This document shows positions 8,331 through 17,120 of a stretch of DNA of 64,000 bases, piece after piece; the first letter of the stretch is position 1, and each line of letters opens with the position of its first letter. Source of the DNA: DATBAX01 sp963762965 (lineage in GTDB: Bacteria; Acidobacteriota; Terriglobia; Terriglobales; Acidobacteriaceae); the NCBI GenBank assembly GCA_963762965.1, contig CAVXME010000001.1, forward strand, positions 806,001-870,000, given 5' to 3'. The notes beneath the pieces are model-generated. The model searched no databases, was not told the DNA's origin, and saw nothing but the letters and a program-made list of their open reading frames with translations. The translations under genes and the position numbers were made by a program.

Positions 8331-9874
8331 TCCGGCCCGCCGGACTTGGAGTCGGTCCCGGACATATTGAATCCGCCAAAGGGATGTGCACCCACCATCG
8401 CTCCGGTGCATTTGCGGTTGATGTACAGGTTGCCTACGTGGAACTCACGGATTGCAAAGTCGATTCGTTCGCGAGATTTCGTGTAAACCGCGCCGGTCAG
8501 GCCGAATTCGGTGTCATTGGCAATCTGCATGGCATGCTCGAAGCCCTTCGACTTGATCACGGCAAGCACGGGGCCGAAGATTTCCTCTTGTTCGAGCTTT
8601 GACTTGGGGAGGATGTCGGCGATGACGGTTGGTTGCAGGAAATAGCCTTCGCCTGCATCCGTAGCACGAGAGCCACCGGTGATGAGGCGGCCATCTTTTT
8701 TGCCGTATTCGATGTATTCGAGAATGGTTTTCATGGACGCTTCGTTGATGACGGCGCCCATGTTGGCGTTCTCGGCCGGATCGCCAACTTTGATTTTCTC
8801 TACGCGCGCTTTCAGGCCTTCCAGGAATTTGTCGTACACGCGTTCGTCCACAATGGCTCGTGAGCAGGCGGAGCACTTCTGGCCCTGAAAACCAAAAGCA
8901 GCCTGAGCGACGCCTTCGATGGCGACATCGAGATCGGCGTCTGCGTCAATGATGATCGCGTCTTTGCCGCCCATTTCGAGGATGGTGCGTTTGATCCAGA
9001 GTTGGCCGGGCGCCTGGGTTGCCGCACTTTTGTTGATATCGAGGCCAACTTCCCGCGATCCAGTAAAGGCGATATACCGGGTTTTGGGATGGGCGACAAC
9101 GGAATTGCCAAATGTCGTACCCGCGCCCGGACAGAAGTTCACCACGCCTTCAGGAATGCCGGCTTCTTCCAGCAGCTCAAAGAATTTCGCTGCGATGGTG
9201 GGCGAGTCGCTCGAAGGTTTTAAGATCACCGTGTTGCCGGAGACGATGGAGGCGAGCGTCATCCCGGCCATGATGGCGCAGGGAAAATTCCATGGAGGAA
9301 TGACCGCACCCACGCCCAGCGGTATGTAGAACAGCGAATCGCGCTCTCCAGGCATCTGCACCGGAGCTTCGACATGGGCCAGGCGCAGGGCTTCGCGGGC
9401 ATAGAATTCGCAGAAGTCGATGGTTTCGCAGATGTCCGCGTCGGCCTCGGCAAAGTTCTTGCTGACTTCAAATACCAGCCAGGCACAATATTCCCACTTG
9501 CGCTCGCGCAACAGGTCGCCGACCCGAAACAGCAGATTGGCGCGCTCTTCGACCGTAGTGCGGCTCCAGCTTTCAAAGGCCTGCAAAGCCGCGCTCATGG
9601 CCGGTTCCACATGTTCTTTGCCGGCTTTCTGGTGCATGCCCACCAGTTGCGACGGCATTGCCGGATTGAGGGACTTGATCTTGTCCTGGGTCTTCAGGCG
9701 CTTCCCGCCAATGATCAAATCGTATTCGCGGCCCAACTGGTTGCGAACTTTAGAAACGGCGGCACGCATCAGACGCGCATTATCTTCGCGGGTGAAATCA
9801 GTGAGCGGCTCGTTGATGAATGGGCCCACGTGGGGACGAGTTCGGTTCAGGACTGGAGCTTCCATGGTTGCCAT
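8279..9874 (-). CDS. rocA: L-glutamate gamma-semialdehyde (1-pyrroline-5-carboxylate) dehydrogenase
   Basis: 531-residue NAD-dependent aldehyde dehydrogenase of the RocA/PutA-C type, oxidising glutamate gamma-semialdehyde to glutamate in proline and arginine degradation. Seen in sequence: PWNFP near residue 195, FTGSREVG, catalytic Glu in LEMGGKD (about residue 300) and catalytic Cys in GQKCSACSR (about residue 334). The C-terminal NRKCTGAMVGAHPFGG segment is typical of this subgroup. The start follows GAGGTG. An arginase gene at 57.6 kb could feed the same route via ornithine, but it is not adjacent. Confidence 0.9.
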   Translation of the reverse strand: MATMEAPVLNRTRPHVGPFINEPLTDFTREDNARLMRAAVSKVRNQLGREYDLIIGGKRLKTQDKIKSLNPAMPSQLVGMHQKAGKEHVEPAMSAALQAFESWSRTTVEERANLLFRVGDLLRERKWEYCAWLVFEVSKNFAEADADICETIDFCEFYAREALRLAHVEAPVQMPGERDSLFYIPLGVGAVIPPWNFPCAIMAGMTLASIVSGNTVILKPSSDSPTIAAKFFELLEEAGIPEGVVNFCPGAGTTFGNSVVAHPKTRYIAFTGSREVGLDINKSAATQAPGQLWIKRTILEMGGKDAIIIDADADLDVAIEGVAQAAFGFQGQKCSACSRAIVDERVYDKFLEGLKARVEKIKVGDPAENANMGAVINEASMKTILEYIEYGKKDGRLITGGSRATDAGEGYFLQPTVIADILPKSKLEQEEIFGPVLAVIKSKGFEHAMQIANDTEFGLTGAVYTKSRERIDFAIREFHVGNLYINRKCTGAMVGAHPFGGFNMSGTDSKSGGPDYLYLFTQAKSVAEKIK

Positions 9875-9972
9875 GATTGCACCTCGAAAAGATTGCCGTT
9901 AAAGAAACCGGCCCCGAATGGGACCGTTTGACGAACTTTCATTGTAGCATTGGAAAAGGAACCGTAAGCACT

Positions 9973-10821
9973 ATGCGAGTTACGATCTTCGGCGCGACTG
10001 GGTTGCTGGGCAGGGCTTTGCTGGCACCTGCCATGATGAGCGAGTGGGGGACGGACGATGTCACTGGGCTGGGCTCGAAAGACGCCGACATTCGCGATCC
10101 CAAACAGGTTCTCTCTGCCGTAGAACACACCCGGCCGGATTGGATTGTACTGGTGGCCGCATACACCGACGTCGATGGTTGTGAAACCAATCGAGAACTG
10201 GCCTTCGACGTAAACTGCGGTGGAGCCATCAACGTGGCACGCGCGGCCAAGCAGCACGGAGCAAAGTTGCTTTTTGTGAGCACCGATTACGTTTTCGATG
10301 GCAAGAACACAACTCCCTACGAGACCGACACCACTCGCGCTCCTCGCAGTGTCTACGGCCATTCCAAAGCGGAAGCGGAAGTCAAGATCAGCGAAATTCT
10401 GCCGGAATGCTGCATCGTGCGAACGTCCTGGCTATTTGGTACGGGAGGGAAATGCTTCCCCGACACCATCCTCAAGCTGGCGGAGAAGCGGCCAGAAATT
10501 GACGTGGTTGACGACCAGCGCGGCTCTCCTACTCACACGGTCGATCTGGCCCGTGCGATTATCCAGTTGTGCCACGCGGGCGCGACCGGCATAGTACATG
10601 CGACAAATCGCGGCGAGTGTACATGGTTCGATTTCGCCCAAGAAATCGTGCGCGGGGCAGGATTGGCGACGGTTGTGCGGCCCACTACCAGTGCAAAGTT
10701 TGTCCGTCCGGCGGAAAGGCCTCAGTATTCCGTACTCTCGTCCAAGAGCCTGGAGAAATACGATGTCACGATGCCGACGTGGCAGGAGGCGCTACGAAAT
10801 TATCTCCGAGGGCGATCTTGA
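9973..10821 (+). CDS. rfbD: dTDP-4-dehydrorhamnose reductase-like protein
   Basis: 282-residue extended SDR of the RmlD/RfbD family, which reduces dTDP-4-keto-L-rhamnose to dTDP-L-rhamnose. It shows the NAD(P)-binding GATGLLGRAL at the start, LLFVSTDYVFDG, the catalytic YGHSKAEAE (YxxxK), RTSWLFG and DDQRGSPT. The true start is the ATG at 9973, where the Rossmann fold begins. No other rfb gene lies nearby, so a related sugar-nucleotide reductase is possible. It is divergent from rocA, with about 100 bases between. Confidence 0.8.
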   Translation: MRVTIFGATGLLGRALLAPAMMSEWGTDDVTGLGSKDADIRDPKQVLSAVEHTRPDWIVLVAAYTDVDGCETNRELAFDVNCGGAINVARAAKQHGAKLLFVSTDYVFDGKNTTPYETDTTRAPRSVYGHSKAEAEVKISEILPECCIVRTSWLFGTGGKCFPDTILKLAEKRPEIDVVDDQRGSPTHTVDLARAIIQLCHAGATGIVHATNRGECTWFDFAQEIVRGAGLATVVRPTTSAKFVRPAERPQYSVLSSKSLEKYDVTMPTWQEALRNYLRGRS

Positions 10822-10908
10822 AGAGGCGCCGAAAATACAATCGCGCAGTGGATTGGCCGACGTATAATGCGTGACACACCGGATCGATTTTCCAGGCTCA
10901 GGGGTGAC

Positions 10909-11088
10909 ATGGAAAGCCCAGACGACTCGAGTAAGACCGAAGGACCCGGCGACCAGCCTCCGGATACCAAGCCGGAAACTGATCTGGATGATCGCCGCTC
11001 CCAGTCCCGGACCGAGACCATTCTCTCCGAGATTGAGGACGTCACCTACAAAATCCTGCGTAAGCACGAAGACAAGAAGCCCGAATAG
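10909..11088 (+). CDS. Small acidic hypothetical protein
   Basis: 59 residues, very hydrophilic and rich in Asp, Glu, Lys, Pro and Thr, ending in a helix-like SRTETILSEIEDVTYKILRK. I chose the ATG at 10909 after AGGGGTGAC; an in-frame ATG at 10867 would add 14 residues. It lies between the RfbD-like gene and the symporter in the same direction. No family is recognised; the N-terminal part is probably disordered. Confidence 0.45.
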   Translation: MESPDDSSKTEGPGDQPPDTKPETDLDDRRSQSRTETILSEIEDVTYKILRKHEDKKPE

Positions 11089-11133
11089 CAATTGCGCGTT
11101 AGCTTGAAGTAGTCCGGGAACGGAGGGCGGCAG

Positions 11134-13065
11134 ATGCTGCTTACATCAACCGATTGGATTGTGATCGTCGGCTATCTGCTGGTGAATTTGCTGATCAGTA
11201 TTTACTACCGGCGACGGGCTAGTGGCAGCACGGAGGAATTCTTCATTTCGGGGCGCGACGTTTCCTGGTGGCTGGCCGGAACGTCCATGGTGGCCACGAC
11301 TTTCGCGGCAGACACGCCTCTATTGGTATGCGGCCTGGTGGCCAAACAGGGCATCGCCGGAAACTGGATCTGGTGGGGCTTGTGCGTCGGCGGCATGTTG
11401 ACCGTGTTCTTTTTCGCGCGATACTGGCGCCGCTCGGAAATCCTGACCGACGTCGAGTTTGTCGAAGTGCGTTACGGTGGTAAACCGGCGGCTTTCCTGC
11501 GGGGGTTCAAGTCCATTTATCTCGGGCTTTTCATGAACTGCTTCATCCTGGGATGGGTGACACAGGCGATGATCAACATCATTACCGTTCTGCTGGGCCC
11601 AGCCATCGGACAGGGACGCGTGCTGCAAGTAGGCTCATTCCATTACACGCTGGGCGATCCGCACACGACTTCACTGCTCATTTGCGTGCTCATCCTCATC
11701 CCCTTCACCGGGATTTACACCTTCATTGGAGGGCTTTGGGGAGTACTGGTCACCGACCTCTTCCAGTTCATTTTGAAGATGACCATGATTATCGTGCTGG
11801 CCTGGGTGGCGGTGGCCAAAATTGGCGGGATGCAGGCACTGCAAGTTCATCTGCAAACCATCCGCGCCAATGCCGAGCAGAGCGGAGTCCACACCGCGAA
11901 CCCGGTCGCATTCCTGCCAGACTTTCATTCGGGATGGACTACCGACGCGATCTGGACCCTGCCCCTGCTGACGTTCTTCGTTTATCTCGGGATGCAGTGG
12001 TGGCTGGCCTGGTATCCCGGCGCAGAACCGGGCGGCGGCGGCTATGTGGCGCAACGTATGTTCAGCGCTAAAGACGAGAAGAATTCGCTTGGCGCGACTT
12101 TGTGGTTCAACATCGCTCATTATGCACTGCGTCCCTGGCCATGGATCATTACCGCTCTGGTGGCGATTGTGGTGTATTCGCCGAATGGTGGGATGCATCC
12201 CAGTGCCGCTTTCGCAGCGAATCCGGAGCAGGGCTACGTAATGGTCTTGCGTGACTATCTGCCGCCTGCGCTTCGCGGGCTGATGGTCGCCGCATTTCTT
12301 GCAGCTTTCATGTCGACCATCGGAACCCAATTGAACTGGGGCAGTTCATACCTGGTGAATGATCTCTACAAACGTTTCATTGTGCGGAATTCGACTGAAA
12401 AGCATTATGTATTAATCAGCAAACTATTCACTGTCCTACTGGTGCTGGGAACTGGTTACACGGCAATGCAATTGACTTCCATTAAACAGGGATGGGAGTT
12501 GGTGTTGAACATCGGATTTGGGACTGGGGCGGTTTACATTCTGCGATGGTATTGGTGGCGCATCAACGCCTGGAGCGAGATTTCAGCGATGGTCGCTGCG
12601 GCGGCCGTGACGTTCGGACTCAATGGCGTAGTGTTTACCGGGAATGATTCCGTGGTATATGCGAAAAAGGCGCTCATCACAGGTGGGATTACTACGGTAG
12701 TGTGGTTAATCGCGACTTTTATAACTCCAGCCGAGTCGGACAAAACACTGGTGGCTTTCTATAAACGCGTTTATCCCACGGTATATGGATGGAAGCGAAT
12801 CGCAAGGCTCGTCCCAGAGATGGCGGAGGTGCGCGACGTGGCCAGCAATGCCTTCAACTGGGTTATGGGCGTAATCGTCGTTTATGGATGCCTGTTCGGG
12901 ATCGGCAAACTCATCTTCGCAGAATGGTTCTGGGGCATCCTGTTGCTGGCGCTCGCGGGAATTGCGGGCTATTTGATTTTCTGGGACCTGTCCCGCCGCG
13001 GCTGGGCGACTTTATCTGGTACTCCAGCTCCGGTTGTGGCATCGCAAACTGCCAATGGAGATTAG
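11134..13065 (+). CDS. Sodium:solute symporter family transporter
   Basis: 643-residue multi-pass membrane protein of the SSF family (Na+-coupled uptake of sugars, amino acids or other solutes). Evidence includes WIVIVGYLLVNLLISIYY as TM1, the SGRDVSWWLAGTSMVATTFAADTP region typical of SSF TM2, FTGIYTFIGGLWGVLVTDLFQF, and about 13 hydrophobic segments. GGAGGG precedes the ATG. The substrate cannot be read from sequence. It ends 42 bases before the five-gene amidoligase cluster, and an inverted repeat lies in that gap, so it may belong to the same unit. Confidence 0.85.
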   Translation: MLLTSTDWIVIVGYLLVNLLISIYYRRRASGSTEEFFISGRDVSWWLAGTSMVATTFAADTPLLVCGLVAKQGIAGNWIWWGLCVGGMLTVFFFARYWRRSEILTDVEFVEVRYGGKPAAFLRGFKSIYLGLFMNCFILGWVTQAMINIITVLLGPAIGQGRVLQVGSFHYTLGDPHTTSLLICVLILIPFTGIYTFIGGLWGVLVTDLFQFILKMTMIIVLAWVAVAKIGGMQALQVHLQTIRANAEQSGVHTANPVAFLPDFHSGWTTDAIWTLPLLTFFVYLGMQWWLAWYPGAEPGGGGYVAQRMFSAKDEKNSLGATLWFNIAHYALRPWPWIITALVAIVVYSPNGGMHPSAAFAANPEQGYVMVLRDYLPPALRGLMVAAFLAAFMSTIGTQLNWGSSYLVNDLYKRFIVRNSTEKHYVLISKLFTVLLVLGTGYTAMQLTSIKQGWELVLNIGFGTGAVYILRWYWWRINAWSEISAMVAAAAVTFGLNGVVFTGNDSVVYAKKALITGGITTVVWLIATFITPAESDKTLVAFYKRVYPTVYGWKRIARLVPEMAEVRDVASNAFNWVMGVIVVYGCLFGIGKLIFAEWFWGILLLALAGIAGYLIFWDLSRRGWATLSGTPAPVVASQTANGD

Positions 13066-13075
13066 TCGCGCAGAC

Positions 13076-13094
13076 TCACGTTACAATAACGTGA
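13076..13094. promoter_or_regulatory. Perfect 8-bp inverted repeat before the amidoligase cluster
   Basis: TCACGTTA-CAA-TAACGTGA, between the symporter stop and the esterase start at 13108. It could be a regulator operator or a small attenuating hairpin; there is no T-tract, so a terminator is unlikely. Confidence 0.45.
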
Positions 13095-13107
13095 TGAGCC
13101 GCGAAGC

Positions 13108-13821
13108 ATGAACCGAGAATACGTCAAGAAATACAGCCAGGAACTCCAACGCGACATGGAACTGCTGTCCTTCGGGCACGCCGGCATGCCTTTGCTGGTC
13201 TTTCCCACTTCCATGGGCCGATTTTACGACTATGAAGATCGGGGAATGATTGCCACGCTTGCCCCCAAGATCGACCGTGGCGAACTGCACGTCTTCTGTG
13301 CGGACAGCGTGGACGCTGAAAGCTGGTACAACAAGAGCGTTCATCCCCGGCAGCGGGTGCTGCGGCATCTCCAGTATGAGCGCTACCTTCTACACGAACT
13401 GCTTCCCTTTATCCGCTCAAAGAACGCATCGCCACAGCTCGCACTGACGGGATGCAGTTTTGGCGGTTATCACACCATGAATTTTGCGCTCAAGCATCCC
13501 GACCTGGTGAGCTATTGCGTGAGCATGGGTGGCGCGTTCGACATTCATCAATTCTTGAATGGCTATTACGATTCCGATTGCTATTTCAACTGCCCGCCCG
13601 ATTTCCTGTCCAACCTGACCGATGACTGGTATTTAAGCCGCTACCGGCGCATGAACATCGTGCTGGCGACAGGGGAACAGGATATCTGCCGGGACGAGAA
13701 CATCCGGTTGTCTGGGATTTTGCATTCCAAGGCCGTCCCGCACTGGCTGGATGTTTGGGGAAATAATACTGGGCATGACTGGCCCTGGTGGCAGCAAATG
13801 GCGGTAAAATTCTTTCTCTAG
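13108..13821 (+). CDS. Alpha/beta-hydrolase, putative esterase family
   Basis: 237-residue alpha/beta-hydrolase of the small bacterial putative-esterase type. The nucleophile elbow is GCSFGGYH (about residues 114-121), an acidic residue is likely in ATGEQDICRDE, and the His is in NNTGHDWPWW. There is no signal peptide, so it acts in the cytosol. It is the first gene of a tight cluster; the next gene starts 31 bases on. In this context it may release, cyclise or hydrolyse an ester or amide made by the following ligases; that is inference. Confidence 0.75.
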   Translation: MNREYVKKYSQELQRDMELLSFGHAGMPLLVFPTSMGRFYDYEDRGMIATLAPKIDRGELHVFCADSVDAESWYNKSVHPRQRVLRHLQYERYLLHELLPFIRSKNASPQLALTGCSFGGYHTMNFALKHPDLVSYCVSMGGAFDIHQFLNGYYDSDCYFNCPPDFLSNLTDDWYLSRYRRMNIVLATGEQDICRDENIRLSGILHSKAVPHWLDVWGNNTGHDWPWWQQMAVKFFL

Positions 13822-13852
13822 TTCCGACTTCGCTTTTTAGCAGGAGTCTCCC

Positions 13853-14845
13853 GTGAGCACAAAGAAAATCGGCATTATTTTTGGACAGGAAAATACCTTC
13901 CCGGCCGCGGTCGTAGACCGCATTAACCAGAAAAAAGTTCTGGGCGTCACTGCAGAGTTCGTCAAGCTGGGCGGCGTGAAGATGGCCGAGCCCAGCGGAT
14001 ATCGTGTGATCATTGACCGCATCTCGCACGATATTCCTTTCTATCGCGCCTATTTAAAAAACGCCGCACTGACTGGGACGATTGTCATAAATAATCCGTT
14101 CTGGTGGACGGCGGACGACAAATTTTTCAACTACTCGCTGGCAACCAAGCTGGGTGTGGCCATTCCGCCCACAGTCATTCTGCCGCATAACAAGCATCCC
14201 GAAGGCACGACGGACCAGTCGATGCGCAATCTGATTTTCCCGCTGAACTGGGACGAGATTTTCAACTACGTCGGCTTCCCCGCTTTTCTGAAGCCCTACG
14301 CCGGCGGTGGCTGGAAGCATGTGTACAAAGTCCATTCGCCAGAAGAGTTTTTCCACTATTACAACCAGACGGGCGACATGTGCATGACCCTGCAGCACGG
14401 AGTCGAGTTCAAGGAATATTTCCGTTGCTATGTTGTTGGACAGGAAGAAGTCCACATCATGCACTACGATCCGAAAGCGCCGCATCACGAGCGTTATGTG
14501 AAAAGCCCTCCGCCGATCGACCACCAATTGCATGAGCGAGTCGTCAAAGACGCGCTGACATTGTGCCAGGCGCTGGGATACGACCTGAACACAGTCGAGT
14601 TTGCGGTGGAAGACGGAGTGCCATACGCCATCGATTTCATGAACCCGGCGCCGGATGCGGACATCCATTCCGTGGGCCCGGAGAACTTTGCCTGGATCGT
14701 GGACGCGGTCGCGGAACTGGCTGTAAAAAAAGCCCTTAGCAATGAAGACCCGGCTCGGGAGTTGCGTTGGGCGGCGTTCCTGGCCGGCGAAAAGCCACCT
14801 AAAACCGCTCCGGCAAAGGCTTCCAAGAAGAAAGCCAAAGCTTAG
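13853..14845 (+). CDS. ATP-grasp family ligase (first of two)
   Basis: 330-residue ATP-grasp protein resembling RimK/glutathione synthetase-type carboxylate-amine ligases. Visible elements are FLKPYAGGGWKHVYKVHS (ATP-binding loop), EFKEYFRCYVVGQEEVHIMHYD, and LNTVEFAVEDGVPYAIDFMNP with the metal-binding Glu/Asn. The start is GTG at 13853 after CAGGAG. The last 20 residues are a Lys/Ala/Pro-rich tail. Such enzymes join a carboxylate to an amine via an acyl phosphate. Substrates are unknown; the YbdK-type ligase follows after 77 bases. Confidence 0.75.
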   Translation: MSTKKIGIIFGQENTFPAAVVDRINQKKVLGVTAEFVKLGGVKMAEPSGYRVIIDRISHDIPFYRAYLKNAALTGTIVINNPFWWTADDKFFNYSLATKLGVAIPPTVILPHNKHPEGTTDQSMRNLIFPLNWDEIFNYVGFPAFLKPYAGGGWKHVYKVHSPEEFFHYYNQTGDMCMTLQHGVEFKEYFRCYVVGQEEVHIMHYDPKAPHHERYVKSPPPIDHQLHERVVKDALTLCQALGYDLNTVEFAVEDGVPYAIDFMNPAPDADIHSVGPENFAWIVDAVAELAVKKALSNEDPARELRWAAFLAGEKPPKTAPAKASKKKAKA

Positions 14846-14922
14846 CGGCCAGCCCAGAGTTATACTGTTCTCCACCAAATTGACGGGCTCGCACTTGCGT
14901 CATCGGCCCGCAGGTAGTTCTC

Positions 14923-16065
14923 ATGCCTCCTACTTTCACCATCGGAATCGAAGAAGAGTACCAGACCATTGACCCGGTCACGCGCGACCTGCGTTCGCAC
15001 ATTCATGCCGAAATCATCGAGAAGGGCAAACTGCGCTTGCAGGAGCGGGTGAAGGCCGAGATGCATCAGTCGGTCGTGGAGGTGGGAACTTCGGTCTGCG
15101 GATCGATTAAAGAAGCCAAAGAAGAAGTAAAAAAGTTGCGCCGCGACATGATCGGACTGGCGCGGGAAAACGGATTGTCCCTTGCCGCCTCCGCGACTCA
15201 TCCTTTCACCGATTGGCGGACCCAGGACATCAATCCCGACGAACGCTACAAGAATATCGTTGAAGATTTGCAACTGGTCGCACGCGCCAATTTAATCTTC
15301 GGCCTGCACGTGCACATTGGAATCGAGGATCGCGAGACCGCCATCCACCTGATGAACCATGCGCGCTATTTCCTGCCGCATATTCTGGCACTCTCCACCA
15401 ATTCACCATTCTGGCTGGGGATGAACACAGGGCTGAAATCCTATCGCTGTAAGGTATTCGACAAATTTCCGCGTACCAATATTCCCGACTATTTCCCAAG
15501 CTGGGGTGAGTACGAGAACTTTATCAAGCTGCTAATCAAGACCAACTGCATCGATAATGCCAAGAAAATCTGGTGGGACATCCGCCCGCATCCATTCTTC
15601 AACACATTAGAGTTCCGGGTTTGCGATATTCCCATGCGCGTGGAGGAAACCATCGCGCTGGCGGCGTTAATTCAGGCAACGGTTGCCAAGCTGCATAAGC
15701 TCTACACCGCCAATCAGGGATTCCGTCTCTACCGTCGCGCGCTGATTATGGAAAATAAATGGCGGGCTTCCCGCTACGGCCTGGACGGCAATATGATCGA
15801 CTTCGGCAAGCAGCAGGAAGTTCCGGCCCGCGATCTGATTCTGGAATATCTCGAACTCATCGACGACGTGGTGGATGAACTCGACTCGCGTGAGGAAATC
15901 AATTACATTCACGAAATCTTGAAGAATGGCACCGGTGCCGACCGCCAGCTACGCGTGTTCGCCGAGACCGGCGACCTGAAGAAAGTTGTGGATTACATCA
16001 TTGAGGAAACCGAAGCCGGTTTGACCGAGACAGCCGCCCCGGTTTCTGCTAGAAAAGTAGGGTAA
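14923..16065 (+). CDS. Carboxylate-amine ligase, YbdK/GCS2 family
   Basis: 380 residues, matching the GCS2/YbdK family (weak glutamate-cysteine ligases in characterised members). Evidence: TIGIEEEYQTIDP at the N-terminus (metal-binding Glu cluster), MHQSVVEVGTSVC, LHVHIGIED, and WWDIRPHPFFNTLEFRVCD. It forms a gamma-glutamyl-type or other amide bond at the cost of ATP. Its stop overlaps the next start (TAATG), strong evidence of translational coupling. With the two ATP-grasp proteins around it, this is the third predicted amide-forming enzyme in one operon. Confidence 0.85.
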   Translation: MPPTFTIGIEEEYQTIDPVTRDLRSHIHAEIIEKGKLRLQERVKAEMHQSVVEVGTSVCGSIKEAKEEVKKLRRDMIGLARENGLSLAASATHPFTDWRTQDINPDERYKNIVEDLQLVARANLIFGLHVHIGIEDRETAIHLMNHARYFLPHILALSTNSPFWLGMNTGLKSYRCKVFDKFPRTNIPDYFPSWGEYENFIKLLIKTNCIDNAKKIWWDIRPHPFFNTLEFRVCDIPMRVEETIALAALIQATVAKLHKLYTANQGFRLYRRALIMENKWRASRYGLDGNMIDFGKQQEVPARDLILEYLELIDDVVDELDSREEINYIHEILKNGTGADRQLRVFAETGDLKKVVDYIIEETEAGLTETAAPVSARKVG

Positions 16066-17111
16066 TGAATTCTCCTGTCACCCAAGCCAACCGGCAGCTG
16101 AATCGGCTTCCTTTCGATCCTGAACTGACCCCCGGTGCCCGCAATGCAGTGGAAGTCTGCCTGCGCATTAAGGCAACCGAGAAAGTCACGGTCATTACCG
16201 ACGACGCCACCAAGGAAATCGCCGCCAGCATTGTTGCTGAACTCGAAAAATTAGGCGCTCCCTACCATGCCTGGATTCTCGAAGAGCTAGCCCCGCGCCC
16301 ACTGACTGATCTACCGCGCGAGGTCCTCGACGACCTCGAAACCAGTCAGGTCAGCATTTTTGCGGTGCAGGCACAGACCAACGAACTGCGTTCGCGCATG
16401 CAGATGACCGACGTGGTGAATCGCAGAAAGATCCGCCATGCCCACATGGTCAACATTAACCGCCAGATCATGCTCGAAGGCATGCGGGCGGACTTCCTGA
16501 AAGTCGACCGCATCAGCACCAGGGTCGTGGAAATGGTGCGAAAAGCCAGGCAGATTCGCGCCAAGACCGAAGCTGGCACGAATTTAATCGCCGACTTGAA
16601 CCCGAATTATCACTGGCTGAAGACCAGCGGGATCATCAGTCCGGATAAATGGGGAAATCTGCCTGGAGGAGAAGTTTTCACCACTCCCGGCGAGGTCAAC
16701 GGCACATTTGTGATCGATGGCGTAGTAGGTGACTATTTGTGCGCTAAATTCGGAGATCTCGCACAGAACCCGCTGACCATTCAGGTGAAAGGCAATCGCC
16801 TCACGGAAGCGCATTCGTCGAACCATGAACTGGAAGAAGATTTCTGGCGCTACACCCACACCGACGAAAATAGTGATCGTGTAGGCGAATTCGCCATTGG
16901 TACAAACATCGGGCTGAAGAGCCTGATCGGGCAAATCCTACAGGACGAGAAATATCCCGGCATCCACATCGCCTTTGGCAATCCTTACGGCGCACACACC
17001 GGCGCGGAATGGGATTCCTCCACACACATTGACGTAGTCGGCAGGAAATTCGACATCTGGGTGGATGACGAACAGATCATGCGTCAGGGGCAGTTTCTGC
17101 TGGAGGCTTAG
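16065..17111 (+). CDS. M29-family metallo-aminopeptidase
   Basis: 348 residues, matching the M29 (aminopeptidase T/AmpS) family of two-metal leucyl-type aminopeptidases. Visible elements are NLPGGEVFTTP with a metal-ligand Glu, and the C-terminal GNPYGAHTGAEWDSSTHIDVV, which supplies His, His and Asp ligands, followed by DIWVDDEQIM. No signal peptide. It is translationally coupled to the YbdK-type gene and followed after 9 bases by a second ATP-grasp gene. In a biosynthetic setting it may trim a precursor or recycle the product; this is inference. Confidence 0.8.
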   Translation: MNSPVTQANRQLNRLPFDPELTPGARNAVEVCLRIKATEKVTVITDDATKEIAASIVAELEKLGAPYHAWILEELAPRPLTDLPREVLDDLETSQVSIFAVQAQTNELRSRMQMTDVVNRRKIRHAHMVNINRQIMLEGMRADFLKVDRISTRVVEMVRKARQIRAKTEAGTNLIADLNPNYHWLKTSGIISPDKWGNLPGGEVFTTPGEVNGTFVIDGVVGDYLCAKFGDLAQNPLTIQVKGNRLTEAHSSNHELEEDFWRYTHTDENSDRVGEFAIGTNIGLKSLIGQILQDEKYPGIHIAFGNPYGAHTGAEWDSSTHIDVVGRKFDIWVDDEQIMRQGQFLLEA

Positions 17112-17120
17112 AGCCAGCTC

